Shown piece after piece: positions 31,728-43,423 of a DNA stretch of 64,000 bases. The stretch covers positions 363,746 to 427,745 of the forward strand of contig JAFEDU010000004.1 of assembly GCA_018241425.1 (NCBI GenBank). The letters are read 5' to 3'. Positions within the stretch are counted from its first letter, which is position 1; each line of letters begins with the position of its first letter. The position numbers and the translations under genes were made by a program. Under the pieces are notes generated by a model, which saw nothing but the letters and a program-made list of their open reading frames with translations, made no database searches and was not told the DNA's origin. Source of the stretch: Pseudomonadota bacterium. Its GTDB lineage: Bacteria; Pseudomonadota; Gammaproteobacteria; Steroidobacterales; Steroidobacteraceae.

Positions 31728-32321
31728 ATGAATAAGAAGACTCTCGCGGTGTTGGGCGGACTGGTGATGCTCTGCGGCTGCGCGGTCGACCGCATCGATC
31801 CCCTCAAGATCCCCCTGAACTTCACGCCCGATCCGCGCAATGCCGCCCAGATCGGGAGCCTCCAGTGCGGCTCCATCGGCCAGGTCCAGGTGACGGACGC
31901 GCGCACGGACAAGGTGCTGGGCGAGCGCGTGCACGAGAGCAAGCCGCTCAAGGCCCAGGTGACGACCGACAGCGACGTCGCGCAGTGGGTCCAGACCGGC
32001 ATCCAGGGCGTCATGAACCAGAACGGGATCAGGCTCGGCACCGGACCCACGCTGGAGGTGAGCGTCGACTCGCTGCACACGCTCGAGACCGTGTGGCATC
32101 GCGCCGGGTACGACGCGCGCATCTCGATGGTCGCGAAGATCCACAACTCCGCCGGCAAGATGTGCTGGAACGAGACGGTCCAGGGTCGCGGCGGCAACTA
32201 CGGCTATGCAGGCAACACGCTGAACTACCAGGAGACCGTCAACGAGGCCCTGGCCAATGCGACGCTCAGCATGCTGCAGTCCTCGACGTTCAAGGACGCA
32301 CTGTGCCAGTGCGCCAACTGA
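31728..32321 (+). CDS. exported lipoprotein, YajG-like
   Basis: 197-residue lipoprotein: MNKKTLAVLGGLVMLCGC has lipobox LCGC with acylated Cys18. The rest is a mixed alpha/beta domain including VQVTDARTDKVLGER and WVQTGIQGVMNQNGIRL, a pattern resembling YajG-type lipoproteins that fold like a small beta-alpha domain. A pair of cysteines closes the C-terminus (ALCQCAN). The function is unknown. The start ATG at 31728 is fixed by the signal sequence. The Tat-exported peptidase gene follows after 85 bp. Confidence 0.8.
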   Translation: MNKKTLAVLGGLVMLCGCAVDRIDPLKIPLNFTPDPRNAAQIGSLQCGSIGQVQVTDARTDKVLGERVHESKPLKAQVTTDSDVAQWVQTGIQGVMNQNGIRLGTGPTLEVSVDSLHTLETVWHRAGYDARISMVAKIHNSAGKMCWNETVQGRGGNYGYAGNTLNYQETVNEALANATLSMLQSSTFKDALCQCAN

Positions 32322-32406
32322 AGACCCGCTGACCTCACCTTTCGATGGCGACCATCCGGCTCGTGCGGCCGCCGCACGAGCCGGAACTTCTTTGCGGAGC
32401 AACCCC

Positions 32407-33660
32407 ATGAGCCTCATCTCGCGTCGTAGTTTCGTGGCAGCCTCGGCTGCCGCTGCGCCCATCGGCGCCCTGATGGCAGGTCCGGCACCGGCGGCGCAGA
32501 CGCCTGCCTTGAAGCCGATCACGGGCTCCGCCCAGCCGATCACGGCCCAGGAACACGCTGCACGGCTCGCGAAGCTCCAGGCGCTCATGCAGAAGCGGGG
32601 TACGGCGGCGATGCTGGTCGAGGCCGGCAGCTCGCTCGAGTACTTCACCGGGGTGCGCTGGTGGCGCTCGGAGCGCACCACCGCCGCGCTCATCCCGGCA
32701 AGCGGGGCACCGGTGATCGTGACGCCCTACTTCGAGGAGCCCTCCATCCGCGAGACGCTCAAGGTCGAAGGTGACGTGCGGCCGTGGAAGGAGGACGAGA
32801 GCCCGTTCGAGCTCCTGGCCGCGGCGCTGCGTGCGCAGGCAGCCGCGGGTGCGCTCGCGATCGAGCCCACCACCCGCTTTTTCATCATCGACCAGGTGAC
32901 CCGAGCGGCGAACAACCGTCGCGACGTGGTCTCCGGGGCGGCACTGGTGAGCGGCTGCCGCGAGATCAAGTCCCCGGCCGAGCTGGCCCTGATGCAGGTG
33001 GCGAACGACGTCACCATCACCGCCCTCAAGCACGTCCACGGTCGCGTGCGCGCCGGCATGCACACGCACGACATCATGGAGCTGCTGGTCACGGCCACGA
33101 CCGGCCTGGGCGGCAACCACGACTTCTCGCTGGTGCTGCTCAACGAGGCGAGCGCCTTTCCGCACGGCTCGATCACGCCCCAGCGGGTGCGCGAGGGCTC
33201 GGTGATCCTGATCGATACCGGCTGCACGGTGCACGGCTACGGCTCGGACATCTCGCGCACCTGGGTGTTCGGCCAGCCGAGCGCGCGGCAGCGCGAGGTC
33301 TGGAACACCGTCAAGCGCGGCCAGGAGATTGCGCTGCAGACGGCCCGCGTCGGCATCGAGGCTGGCGAGGTCGACAAGGCGGTGCGCGCCTTCTACGAGG
33401 AACAGGGCTGGACCCGCGACTACGGCCTGCCCGGGCTCTCGCACCGCACCGGCCACGGCATCGGGCTGGACGGTCATGAGTCGCCCTACCTGGTGCGCAG
33501 CGACACCACACCGCTCGCCCCCAACATGTGCTTCTCCGACGAGCCCGGCCTCTACATCCCGGGCGAGTTCGGCGTGCGGCTCGAGGACTGCTGGTACATG
33601 ACCGAGGCCGGCCCGAAGCTCTTCACCCCGCTCGCGAAGTCGCTCGATCAGCCCGTCTGA
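32407..33660 (+). CDS. Tat-exported M24 peptidase (Xaa-Pro aminopeptidase-like)
   Basis: 417-residue metallopeptidase. SRRSFVAAS near the N-terminus is a twin-arginine signal, so the folded enzyme should be exported to the periplasm. The M24 pita-bread domain shows the metal ligands Asp in LIDTGC, Asp in GSDISRT, His in TGHGIGL, Glu in DEPG and Glu in RLED. The N-terminal creatinase-like domain is present. It would remove N-terminal residues, probably before proline. Start ATG at 32407. It is the first of three exported peptidase genes within 5 kb. Confidence 0.92.
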   Translation: MSLISRRSFVAASAAAAPIGALMAGPAPAAQTPALKPITGSAQPITAQEHAARLAKLQALMQKRGTAAMLVEAGSSLEYFTGVRWWRSERTTAALIPASGAPVIVTPYFEEPSIRETLKVEGDVRPWKEDESPFELLAAALRAQAAAGALAIEPTTRFFIIDQVTRAANNRRDVVSGAALVSGCREIKSPAELALMQVANDVTITALKHVHGRVRAGMHTHDIMELLVTATTGLGGNHDFSLVLLNEASAFPHGSITPQRVREGSVILIDTGCTVHGYGSDISRTWVFGQPSARQREVWNTVKRGQEIALQTARVGIEAGEVDKAVRAFYEEQGWTRDYGLPGLSHRTGHGIGLDGHESPYLVRSDTTPLAPNMCFSDEPGLYIPGEFGVRLEDCWYMTEAGPKLFTPLAKSLDQPV

Positions 33661-33811
33661 TCGGGGGCATCGCGTCTCGCGGGCGACGCCACGCCGGCAG
33701 TCGCGCCGGAGATTCATGCCTTTGTCCGTGCGGCAGCAAAGTGAGATCCTCCGCCCCCGCGGACCGCTCGCCGACACCCATCACCCGCTGCCGGACCGCC
33801 GGGAGAGGCCC

Positions 33812-35158
33812 ATGCACCACCGATATGTGCTCCTGCTCATTGCCGCGCTGAGCTTTGCGGGGTCGGCAGGCGCCGCTTCTGATGATCTCTCCCGCGACCG
33901 CGCCCGGGTCGAGGCCGTGCTCGGGAAAGTGCCGCTGATCGATGGGCACAATGACCTGCCCTGGGAGATCCGTATCCGCTACCAGGGAAAACTGGACCGG
34001 ATCGACCTGTCGCAGGACACCGCCCACCTGCCGCTGCCGAAGGTCTCGAGCTCGCTCATCGATCCCGGAAAGAACATGGCGGTCCCGCTGGTGCCGCTGA
34101 TGACGGACATCCCGCGGCTGCGCCGCGGCCAGGTGGGTGGTCAGTTCTGGTCGGTGTGGGTGCCCCCTGAGGTCACGGGACCACAGGCCGTGGAGATGAC
34201 GCTGGAGCAGATCGACCTCGTGAAGGCGATGGCGCAGAAGTACCCGGCCGACTTCGAGATGGCGTATTCGGCCACCGACGTCGAGCGCATCCATGCCCGC
34301 GGTCGCATCGCCTGCCTGATCGGGATCGAGGGCGGGCACCAGATCGACGCCTCCCTCGCGGTGCTGCGCCAGTTGTACGTCGCCGGCGCGCGCTACATGA
34401 CGCTGACGCACTTCAAGAACACGCCCTGGGGCGACAGCGCCACCGATGCGCCCGAGCACGACGGCCTGACCGCCTTTGGCAAGCAGGTGGTGCTCGAGAT
34501 GAACCGCCTCGGGATGCTGGTCGACCTAAGCCACGTATCGGCCAAGACCATGCGCGATGCGCTGGCCGTGACGCGCGCCCCGGTGATCTTCTCGCACTCG
34601 GGGGCCCTGGCCATCGACAGCACGCCGCGCAACGCACCCGACGACGTGCTGCGCGCGCTCACCGCGAACGGGGGCGTGATCATGGTCAACTTCTATTCGG
34701 CCTACGTGAACGACGAGGTCCGGCAGTGGAACGCGGCCCTCGCCGGTGAGGCCACGCGCCTCGGTGCGTACAACCCGGGCGACCCCAACGCGGTGACTGA
34801 AGGTCTCTCGAGGTGGCGCGAAGCGCACCCGAAGCCGCACGCAACCCTGGCGCAGGTCGCCGATCACATCGAACACATCAGCAAGCTGGCCGGGGTCGAC
34901 CACGTCGGGCTCGGGTCTGATTTCGACGGTATCGAGGAAGCCCCCGATGGACTGGACGGCGTAGACAAGTATCCGGCGCTGCTGGTCGAGCTCGCGCGGC
35001 GGGGCTGGAGCGATGCAAGCCTGGGGAAAGTCGCCGGCGGCAACGTCCTGCGGGTGCTGCGCGAGGCCGAGAGGCGTTCTGCGGAACTGCGCACCGAGGA
35101 ATCGCCGCGTCAGGTGAGCATGGTGGAGCTGGATGGGGCTCCCGCGGCAACTCGTTGA
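33812..35158 (+). CDS. exported membrane-type dipeptidase (M19)
   Basis: 448-residue zinc dipeptidase of the renal dipeptidase family. A signal peptide (residues 1-21, ending AGA) directs it to the periplasm. Metal ligands are in DGHNDLPW (His, Asp), GIEGGH (bridging Glu), VDLSHVS and FSHSGA (His), and GSDFDG (Asp). It hydrolyses dipeptides, including D-amino acid-containing ones. GGGAGAGG precedes the ATG at 33812, confirming this start over an upstream in-frame ATG. The gene follows the M24 peptidase in the same direction. Confidence 0.93.
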   Translation: MHHRYVLLLIAALSFAGSAGAASDDLSRDRARVEAVLGKVPLIDGHNDLPWEIRIRYQGKLDRIDLSQDTAHLPLPKVSSSLIDPGKNMAVPLVPLMTDIPRLRRGQVGGQFWSVWVPPEVTGPQAVEMTLEQIDLVKAMAQKYPADFEMAYSATDVERIHARGRIACLIGIEGGHQIDASLAVLRQLYVAGARYMTLTHFKNTPWGDSATDAPEHDGLTAFGKQVVLEMNRLGMLVDLSHVSAKTMRDALAVTRAPVIFSHSGALAIDSTPRNAPDDVLRALTANGGVIMVNFYSAYVNDEVRQWNAALAGEATRLGAYNPGDPNAVTEGLSRWREAHPKPHATLAQVADHIEHISKLAGVDHVGLGSDFDGIEEAPDGLDGVDKYPALLVELARRGWSDASLGKVAGGNVLRVLREAERRSAELRTEESPRQVSMVELDGAPAATR

Positions 35159-35232
35159 TGGGCACGCTCAATCAGCGCCAACCCGCGACCGCGAGATGTC
35201 CGCTAATCTGGTCGCAATAAACAGCAGGGAAT

Positions 35233-35309
35233 TGGCGCGCCCGGAGAGATTCGAACTCCCGACCTCCTGGTTCGTAGCCAGGCACTCTATCCAGCTGAGC
35301 TACGGGCGC
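35233..35309 (-). tRNA. tRNA-Arg (anticodon ACG)
   Basis: A 77-nt cloverleaf on the minus strand. The 7-bp acceptor stem GCGCCCG/CGGGCGC, the D stem beginning GCTC, the anticodon loop CTACGAA in a CCTGG/CCAGG stem, and the T loop TTCGAAT are all present, and the 3' CCA is encoded. ACG (read as inosine-CG) decodes the common CGN arginine codons. The following 243 bp up to the next gene hold no gene that I can see. Confidence 0.97.
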
Positions 35310-35552
35310 GCGCTAAATCAATCCAACCGGGGAGGCTGGAATTCTTTCTGATTCAATCAGTTAACCACCCCATTCGCGCCGGGCTCTCGGGCCCGGACGG
35401 TTCCACCAAATATGGATACCGCTGCTTTTGGGGGCGCGCATCCTACCACACTGCCCGCGTCTCGCCTCAAGCCCGCCTAGTCGAAAAGGGGTTTTGCGGT
35501 GATGGTGCCCGCTCCGCACAATCCATCCTCAAGAAAAACAGGGGGTGAATCA

Positions 35553-35888
35553 ATGGCCGCGATCTCTGCTCGGGTGGTCACGCTGTTCGTCGCATCCGTG
35601 TTCTTCCAGCTGGCCGCGATGTGGGTCCTGCCGCGGACCCGGGGGTTCACGGTGCTGCTGCCGACGGCCCTGTGCGCAGCCCTGTTCGTCTGCGGGATCT
35701 GGATGGTGGCCCGGCTCTATGCGACCGGCGCGAAGATCGGGATCCTAAGTCCGCTCCTCGCCGCGGTGATCCCCCTCGGAGTCATCGCGATTGGGATCCT
35801 CGTCTACCACGAGAGTGCCTCTCCTCTGAGGGTTGCGATGCTCGTGGGTGCCTGTGCACTCATCGGGGCTGCGGCTGCCGTCCCCTAG
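35553..35888 (+). CDS. four-helix small membrane protein, SMR-like
   Basis: 111-residue inner-membrane protein with four predicted helices (about residues 7-26, 31-51, 58-80, 86-110). Size, helix spacing and the C-terminal pattern (GILVYHESASPLRVAMLVGACALIG) resemble small multidrug resistance or guanidinium exporters. In helix 1, where those proteins have the essential Glu, this one has FFQLAAMW with Gln. It may therefore transport something else or be a non-canonical member. CAGGGGG upstream supports the ATG at 35553. Function unknown. Confidence 0.6.
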   Translation: MAAISARVVTLFVASVFFQLAAMWVLPRTRGFTVLLPTALCAALFVCGIWMVARLYATGAKIGILSPLLAAVIPLGVIAIGILVYHESASPLRVAMLVGACALIGAAAAVP

Positions 35889-35976
35889 CCGGGCCCAAGT
35901 CGACGGTACTTTGCACGACGCGCATCGCCATGCGGCACCCGGAATGCTACAAAGAGTCCCTTCTGGAGATCCCTCA

Positions 35977-37398
35977 ATGAAAAAAGCATCGACATTCGCG
36001 CTCGCCGCCCTGCTCACCCTCGCATGCACCATGGCCTCCGCGGCGAGCCCGGGCGAGAGCGAGTACCGCGCGCTCTACAAGGAACTCATCGAGACCAACA
36101 CCACCCTGTCCGCCGGCAGCTGCACGCTCGCCGCCGAGCGCATGGCAACGCACTTGAAAGCGGCCGGGTTCAACGACGCCGAGATCCACCTCTTCACCGC
36201 ACCCGACCACCCCAAGGAAGGCGGCCTGGTCGCGATCTACCCGGGGCGCGACCCGAAGCTCAAGGCCGTGCTGCTGCTCGCGCACATCGACGTCGTGGAA
36301 GCCAAGCGCGAGGACTGGACCCGCGATCCCTTCACGCTGGTCGAGGAGAACGGCAACTTCTACGCGCGCGGTGCAGTCGATGACAAGGCGGAAGCCTCCA
36401 TCTGGGTCGATACGCTGGTACGGCTGCGCTCGGCAAAGTTCAAGCCGCTGCGCACCCTCAAGCTCGCACTCACTTGCGGGGAGGAGACTGCCGGGGCCTT
36501 CAATGGCGCGGAGTGGCTGACCCAGCACCAGCGCGAACTGATCGACGCCGCCTTCGCCATCAACGAGGGCGCCTCGGGCGAGCTCGACGAGCAGGGCAAC
36601 CGCTCGTTCCTCGAAGTCCAGGACGGCGAGAAGCTCGCGCAGAACTACCGGCTCGAAGTGACCAACCCGGGCGGCCACAGCTCGCGCCCCGTGAAGGACA
36701 ACGCCATCTATCACCTGGCCGGGGCCCTGAAGAAGATCGAGGCCTATGAGTTTCCGGCCATGTTCACCGACGGCAACCGCGCCTACTTCGCCGCCATGGC
36801 GAAGATCGAGGCGAAGAAGGGCGACACGGAAGCGGCCGCCGCGATGGAGGCCTTCCTCAGGGATCCCCATGACGCCCCGGCGATCGCGCGGGTGTCGGCG
36901 CTGCAGCCGACGTGGAACGCCACGCTGCGCACCACCTGCGTTGCCACCATGCTCGATGCCGGGCATGCGACCAATGCGCTGCCGCAACGCGCGCGTGCCA
37001 ACATCAACTGCCGCATCTTCCCCGGCGTGAGCGCCGAGAGCGTGCGCGACAAGCTGCAGGAGCTGGTCGCCGACCCGCAGGTGAAGGTGACGACCCTGGA
37101 GACCCGCGGCCCGAGCTCGCCCCCGCCGCCGCTCAGCCCGCAGATCTTAGGTCCGGTGGAGAAGCTCACCGCGAAGTACTGGCCGGGCGTCCCGGTGGTC
37201 CCGATCCTGCAGCCGGGCGCGACCGACGGGGAGTTCCTGAACGCCGCCGGGATCCCGACCTACGGTATCGACCCGATCTTCCTCGGCCGGGACCTGGGGC
37301 ACATCCACGGGCTCAACGAGTACATCAGCGTGCGCTCGCTGATGGAGGCCCGGGACTTCCTGTACGAGCTCGTGCAGATCTACGCCAACCAGAAATAG
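35977..37398 (+). CDS. exported M20 metallopeptidase
   Basis: 473-residue zinc peptidase. A signal peptide (residues 1-22, ending ASA) is clear. Zinc and catalytic residues are in LLAHIDVV (His, Asp), GAVDDKA (bridging Asp), CGEETAG (general-base Glu and ligand Glu) and HIHGLNE (final His). A dimerisation domain around residues 220-350 carries the NPGGHSSRP motif. It would release amino acids from peptides in the periplasm. GGAG lies 11 bp upstream of the ATG at 35977. Confidence 0.93.
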   Translation: MKKASTFALAALLTLACTMASAASPGESEYRALYKELIETNTTLSAGSCTLAAERMATHLKAAGFNDAEIHLFTAPDHPKEGGLVAIYPGRDPKLKAVLLLAHIDVVEAKREDWTRDPFTLVEENGNFYARGAVDDKAEASIWVDTLVRLRSAKFKPLRTLKLALTCGEETAGAFNGAEWLTQHQRELIDAAFAINEGASGELDEQGNRSFLEVQDGEKLAQNYRLEVTNPGGHSSRPVKDNAIYHLAGALKKIEAYEFPAMFTDGNRAYFAAMAKIEAKKGDTEAAAAMEAFLRDPHDAPAIARVSALQPTWNATLRTTCVATMLDAGHATNALPQRARANINCRIFPGVSAESVRDKLQELVADPQVKVTTLETRGPSSPPPPLSPQILGPVEKLTAKYWPGVPVVPILQPGATDGEFLNAAGIPTYGIDPIFLGRDLGHIHGLNEYISVRSLMEARDFLYELVQIYANQK

Positions 37399-37461
37399 CC
37401 CCGCGCCACATCCCTCCTCACGGTGGCGCCGTGGGGAGGGTCACGGGCCCGGGCGCGCTCC

Positions 37462-37671
37462 TCAGTCCGTGCCGACCATGACGCTCGAGGCCTTGATGAC
37501 CGCATAGGCGCGGTCGCCGACCTTGAGCCCGAGGCTGCGCACCGCGTCCAACGTGATGACCGAGACGATGCTCAGGTTCGGGGCGAGCTCGAGCGTGACT
37601 TCCGCATTGACGGCGCCGGGTTCGATGCGGCGGACGATTCCGGGCAGGGTATTGCGCGCACTGATTTTCAT
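37462..37671 (-). CDS. molbindin-type molybdate-binding protein (single TOBE/Mop domain)
   Basis: 69-residue protein that is a single Mop/TOBE domain: MKISARNTLPGIVRRIEPG at the start, then VNAEVTLEL, and VGDRAYAVIKASSVMVGTD at the end. Such molbindins store molybdate or tungstate as oligomers in the cytosol. The ATG at 37671 gives the canonical N-terminus; an in-frame start at 37728 would add an unrelated leader. No molybdate transporter or cofactor gene is adjacent. Confidence 0.9.
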   Translation of the reverse strand: MKISARNTLPGIVRRIEPGAVNAEVTLELAPNLSIVSVITLDAVRSLGLKVGDRAYAVIKASSVMVGTD

Positions 37672-37767
37672 GGACGAGTCCCAGGGTTGCGAATGCGGGG
37701 CGCGGGAGCGTACCGAGGCGGCCGCCACGCGACAACCGCGCCCGTCGGGTGCAATACAATGGAGCGC

Positions 37768-38298
37768 ATGATGAGGGACTTTCCTGTGAAGCTCGCGGTG
37801 CTAAGCGCCTGCAGTCTCTTCGCCGGCGTCGCAAGCGCCCAGGACCCGTGCGGCGGCTTCAAGTGGGATGCCGACCGCGAGCGGACGGTGTTTGCCACGG
37901 CCGCGCACCCTCTGGCGGCCGTGTCCAAGGCCGAGTCGGCCCAGCCCCTGACCGTGGGCACTCTCTACGAGCTGAGCCTCGTGCCCCAATCCAGTCTGTC
38001 CGCAAAGGAGCCCATCGGGGCCAAGTCCCGCTTCGAGGGTGCCTTCGGCGGCTTCGTCCGCCTGCACGCCCCCGCAGCCGGTCGCTACCGGATCGCGCTC
38101 GGGGATTCGGGCTGGATCGATGCGCTCTCGGGCGAGGCCACGCTGCACTCCAGCGACTTCTCCGGCGCGCAGGGCTGCCACGCCCCGCACAAGATCGTGG
38201 TCTTCGTCCTTCCCGCGGGCGAAATCCTGCTGCAGCTGAGCGGCATTGCGCAGCCGCACCTGCGGCTTTCCGTCACCGCCGACACTTCGGCGCCCTAA
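37768..38298 (+). CDS. exported protein of unknown function
   Basis: 176-residue protein with a signal peptide (LAVLSACSLFAGVASA) and a mature N-terminus DPCGGFKWD. The rest is beta-rich, with a second Cys in QGCHAPHKIV that could pair with the first. The segment GFVRLHAPAAGRYRIALG looks like a carbohydrate-binding or jelly-roll strand pair, but I recognise no family with certainty. ATGs at 37759, 37768 and 37771 compete; GGAG at 37761-37764 favours the latter two. It is divergent from the molbindin gene and upstream of katG. Confidence 0.7.
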   Translation: MMRDFPVKLAVLSACSLFAGVASAQDPCGGFKWDADRERTVFATAAHPLAAVSKAESAQPLTVGTLYELSLVPQSSLSAKEPIGAKSRFEGAFGGFVRLHAPAAGRYRIALGDSGWIDALSGEATLHSSDFSGAQGCHAPHKIVVFVLPAGEILLQLSGIAQPHLRLSVTADTSAP

Positions 38299-38351
38299 GC
38301 TCCCGCCGCACGCCGGCCGTCACGCGCCTGCATCGCTGCGCTCTATCGTGG

Positions 38352-40617
<2,266 letters not shown>

Positions 40618-40634
40618 GCGTCATCCCGGGGACA

Positions 40635-40667
40635 CCCGGGTCCGGACCGACCAGGTCCGGACCCGGG
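40635..40667 (+). terminator. hairpin terminator after katG
   Basis: A perfect 14-bp inverted repeat (CCCGGGTCCGGACC and its complement) with a 5-nt loop begins 17 bp after the katG stop. The stem is exceptionally stable; only a short CCTTCG tail follows, so it may act without a T-tract. Confidence 0.7.
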
Positions 40668-40774
40668 CCTTCGTGCTCAAGCTCCAGTGGCTCGCTGCGG
40701 GCGTGCGGTGTAAGGTCGGACAGCCCTCGATGGCGCTCATGCACCACCAGAACAGCTCGCTGCACGCCATATAG

Positions 40775-41875
40775 ATGACCCACAAGCCCGGAACTGCCCC
40801 ACCCGCCCGGGCGTCCACTCCAGGCCCTGAGGCCCGGATGCCCAGGGCCAGCACCGTGGGTCGCGCACGGCCGGTAGCGCCACGACGTCCGGAAGTCCAC
40901 GACTACCAGGATGATTGGGTGTCGGTCTGGCTCGGTGACAGTCGTGTCGCTTGCGGACACTGGCCCCAACCCACGGTCATCGTCTCCGATGGTGGCTATG
41001 GCGTGCTGGGGTTCGACGGCGATACCTCCGATCATCTCGGCCTCCCGGACTGGTACGAGCCCCACATCGCGGCGTGGAGCCGCGCGGCAACGCCCCAGAC
41101 CACCCTGTGGTTCTGGAACTCCGAGATCGGCTGGGCCGCCGTGCACCCGGTCCTGGAGCGCCATGGCTGGCGCTACGTGAACGCCAACCTGTGGAACAAG
41201 GGCAAGGGCCATATCGCGGGCAACGTGAATACCGCGAGCATCCGCCGTTTCCCGGTGGTGTCCGAGGTCTGCGTGCAGTACGTGCTCGCCGCCCACATGG
41301 ACGGCATGGAGCTGCGCGACTGGCTGTACCACGAGTGGACCCGCAGTGGTCTGCCGCTGAAGCGGGCCAACGAGGCGTGCGGCGTGCGGGATGCCGCCTC
41401 GCGGAAATACCTCGACCGCGGGCACCTGTGGTATTTCCCGCCGCCACCGATGTTCGAGCGCCTGCAGGCGTATGCGAATCGCAAGGGCGATCCCATAGGC
41501 CGCCCCTATTTCTCGCTCGACGGGCGCTCGCCGGGCACTGCCGAGCAGTGGGCACGGCTGCGGGCCAAGTTCCGCTGCCCGCATGGCTTCACGAACGTGT
41601 GGGACCGGCCCGCGCTACGGGGCGCCGAACGCTTCCGCGTCCACGGTGGCTCAGCGCGGGCGCTGCACCTGAATCAGAAGCCGCTCAACCTCATGTCCCT
41701 GATCATCGAGGCCTCCTCGGACCCCGGCGACGTGGTCTGGGAGCCCTTTGGCGGCCTGTTCTCCGCCTCCATTGCGGCACGGCGGCTGGGCCGCCACGCC
41801 TTCGGTGCCGAGATCGACCCCACCTACTTCCATTACGGCGTGCAGCGTCTCAAGGCCGAGGCGCAGCGCAGCTGA
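40775..41875 (+). CDS. orphan site-specific DNA methyltransferase (N6/N4 type)
   Basis: 366-residue SAM-dependent DNA methyltransferase. The catalytic motif IV appears early as SDGGYG (about residues 71-76), a variant of the usual D/N-P-P-Y. The SAM-binding motif I-like GDVVWEPFGGLFSASIAARRLG lies near the C-terminus (about 326-347), preceded by HLNQKPLNL. This order (IV before I) is that of beta-class enzymes. No restriction endonuclease gene is adjacent, so it looks solitary. The start is ATG 40775, with ATG 40838 possible; neither has a clear ribosome binding site. The gene opens an accessory stretch reaching to 46 kb. Confidence 0.85.
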   Translation: MTHKPGTAPPARASTPGPEARMPRASTVGRARPVAPRRPEVHDYQDDWVSVWLGDSRVACGHWPQPTVIVSDGGYGVLGFDGDTSDHLGLPDWYEPHIAAWSRAATPQTTLWFWNSEIGWAAVHPVLERHGWRYVNANLWNKGKGHIAGNVNTASIRRFPVVSEVCVQYVLAAHMDGMELRDWLYHEWTRSGLPLKRANEACGVRDAASRKYLDRGHLWYFPPPPMFERLQAYANRKGDPIGRPYFSLDGRSPGTAEQWARLRAKFRCPHGFTNVWDRPALRGAERFRVHGGSARALHLNQKPLNLMSLIIEASSDPGDVVWEPFGGLFSASIAARRLGRHAFGAEIDPTYFHYGVQRLKAEAQRS

Positions 41876-42033
41876 ATCAGCACGCGCGCAGCAGCTGATT
41901 CTTCCGGGGTCAGGCGGCCTGAACTGCCGGGGCCCGCCCGTTTCGCACCGAGACCAGGAGCACGCCCGCGGCCACTACGGCCAGCGCACCTGCGGTCAGG
42001 AAGGCCGGTACGTAGGTCAGCGCAGCACGCGCC

Positions 42034-42690
42034 TCAATCGCGGTCGGGGGCGCCCAGCGGAAATAGGGGGCGGTACGGCCGGGCATCGTCCACGGCCCGC
42101 GCAAACGAAGGACGCTTCAGAAGCCGCGTGCGGTAGCCGCGCACGACCGCGTGGGAAGCCGGGATGGGGTGGACCCAGTCCGCATAGAACAGCGCCGGGG
42201 CCGCGGCGCAGTCCGCAAGCGTGAACTCCTCGCCCGCCGCCCAGGTCCGGCCCGCCAGTTCCTCTTCGAGCCAGGCATATGCGAGGTCGAGCTTCTTCGC
42301 CGACTGCGCCACGCCTTCCTGCCGTCGCTGAGGGTCGCGGGTCAGGGCACCGTCCACCGCGTATTGGGCGGCATTCATCACGTGCAGGTCGAAGAATCGG
42401 TCGAGGAAGCGCACTTTGAGTGCGGCCATCGGGTCTGACGGCAGCAGCCGCACCGGACCCGGGTGCTTCAGATGCAGGTACTCGATGATGATGCTGGTCT
42501 CGGCGAGGTCTCGCTCGCCATCGACGAGCAGCGGAAACTTGCGCAGCGGCCAGCGCTTGAGCCACTCGGCGGCATGCGGAGAATCCGGCCCCAAGGCCCG
42601 AAACTCGAAGGGCGTGCGGTTCTCGTACAGGGCGATGAGCACCTTCTGGGTGTACGAGGAGAACAGGTGGCCATAGAGCTCGAGCGACAT
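42034..42690 (-). CDS. glutathione S-transferase
   Basis: 218-residue GST. The N-terminal thioredoxin fold begins MSLELYGHLFSSYTQKVLIAL, with Ser residues at the usual glutathione-activating position. The LLVDGERDLAETSIIIEYL segment carries the cis-Pro region and the Glu-Ser glutathione contact. The helical C-terminal domain includes FTLADCAAAPALFY with the conserved N-capping box Asp. It conjugates glutathione to an unknown electrophile. It is convergent with the methyltransferase gene. Downstream of its stop an open frame encodes one membrane helix (see findings). Confidence 0.92.
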   Translation of the reverse strand: MSLELYGHLFSSYTQKVLIALYENRTPFEFRALGPDSPHAAEWLKRWPLRKFPLLVDGERDLAETSIIIEYLHLKHPGPVRLLPSDPMAALKVRFLDRFFDLHVMNAAQYAVDGALTRDPQRRQEGVAQSAKKLDLAYAWLEEELAGRTWAAGEEFTLADCAAAPALFYADWVHPIPASHAVVRGYRTRLLKRPSFARAVDDARPYRPLFPLGAPDRD

Positions 42691-42847
42691 TCAAGCCTCC
42701 AAACGATGCACCGGACAAATTGAGCAATGGATTCGGACGAACCCCGGGGTACACGACGAACGGGGGCCGGCTGGTTCGACACTCGCTGTGATTGGCGTGT
42801 CGCGGGCACGCCCGCGCAGGTCCTCACGATTCGAACGCCTACAGCTG

Positions 42848-43423
42848 CTATGGAGACCCCAAGCGCAGGTGCGCCCCGCGAAGAGGACAGCTGCTCCGCC
42901 GCAGCCACGAAGGCACGCAGACTGCCGAGCGGCATCCGGCACGGACTACGTAAGGCAGGTCGTCGGGATGCACGGCGGAGACGCAGCGTTGTGGGCATCC
43001 GTCAATTCTAAATGCCAGCCCCTGCCGTATTAAATGACTCACCCCGGGCAGCGAGTCACGGCAGGCCTGTAACCCGAGCTGCGGTGCGAACTGAGTGACG
43101 GCGTAAACGCTCAGGCTCGGGTTGCCGATCTGGGCCACCGTGAAGTGAATGGTAGCGCCAACACACTCATCAGATTCCGTCGCTCCTGGACCTACACTCG
43201 GGCCGGATCTCCGCATACGCTGCGTGCGGCATCTCGGATCCGGGCGTAGGTCGGGGCGACACCTCGGAGTGAGTCGAGTGGGTGCTCCGTCACCTCGAGT
43301 CTCACCGATGGATGCAGCACCCGGCGGCTCGCCCGCCTGCGCCAACGTCGCAGCCGACGCGATTCCGACGAGAAATACGACGGGGATCCGCCCACGCGGC
43401 ATTGCTCTTAACGGGTGAAGCAT
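42848..43423 (-). CDS. putative exported protein, possibly decayed
   Basis: 191-residue ORF supported at its start rather than along its length. An ideal AAGGAG lies 6 bp upstream of the ATG at 43423, and the first 30 residues form a signal peptide (RIPVVFLVGIASAATLAQAG). The central part (ECVGATIHFTVAQIGNPSLSV) looks protein-like. The remainder is Arg/Pro/Cys-rich, as expected for out-of-frame GC-rich DNA. A frameshift may have replaced the true C-terminus. No family is recognised. The flanking 42691-42847 and 43424-43643 show nothing else. Confidence 0.4.
   Translation of the reverse strand: MLHPLRAMPRGRIPVVFLVGIASAATLAQAGEPPGAASIGETRGDGAPTRLTPRCRPDLRPDPRCRTQRMRRSGPSVGPGATESDECVGATIHFTVAQIGNPSLSVYAVTQFAPQLGLQACRDSLPGVSHLIRQGLAFRIDGCPQRCVSAVHPDDLPYVVRAGCRSAVCVPSWLRRSSCPLRGAHLRLGSP

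Noticed and set aside
37423..37767. Long N-terminal extension of the exported protein before katG
   Set aside because: It is antisense to the molbindin gene; the signal peptide begins at 37768.
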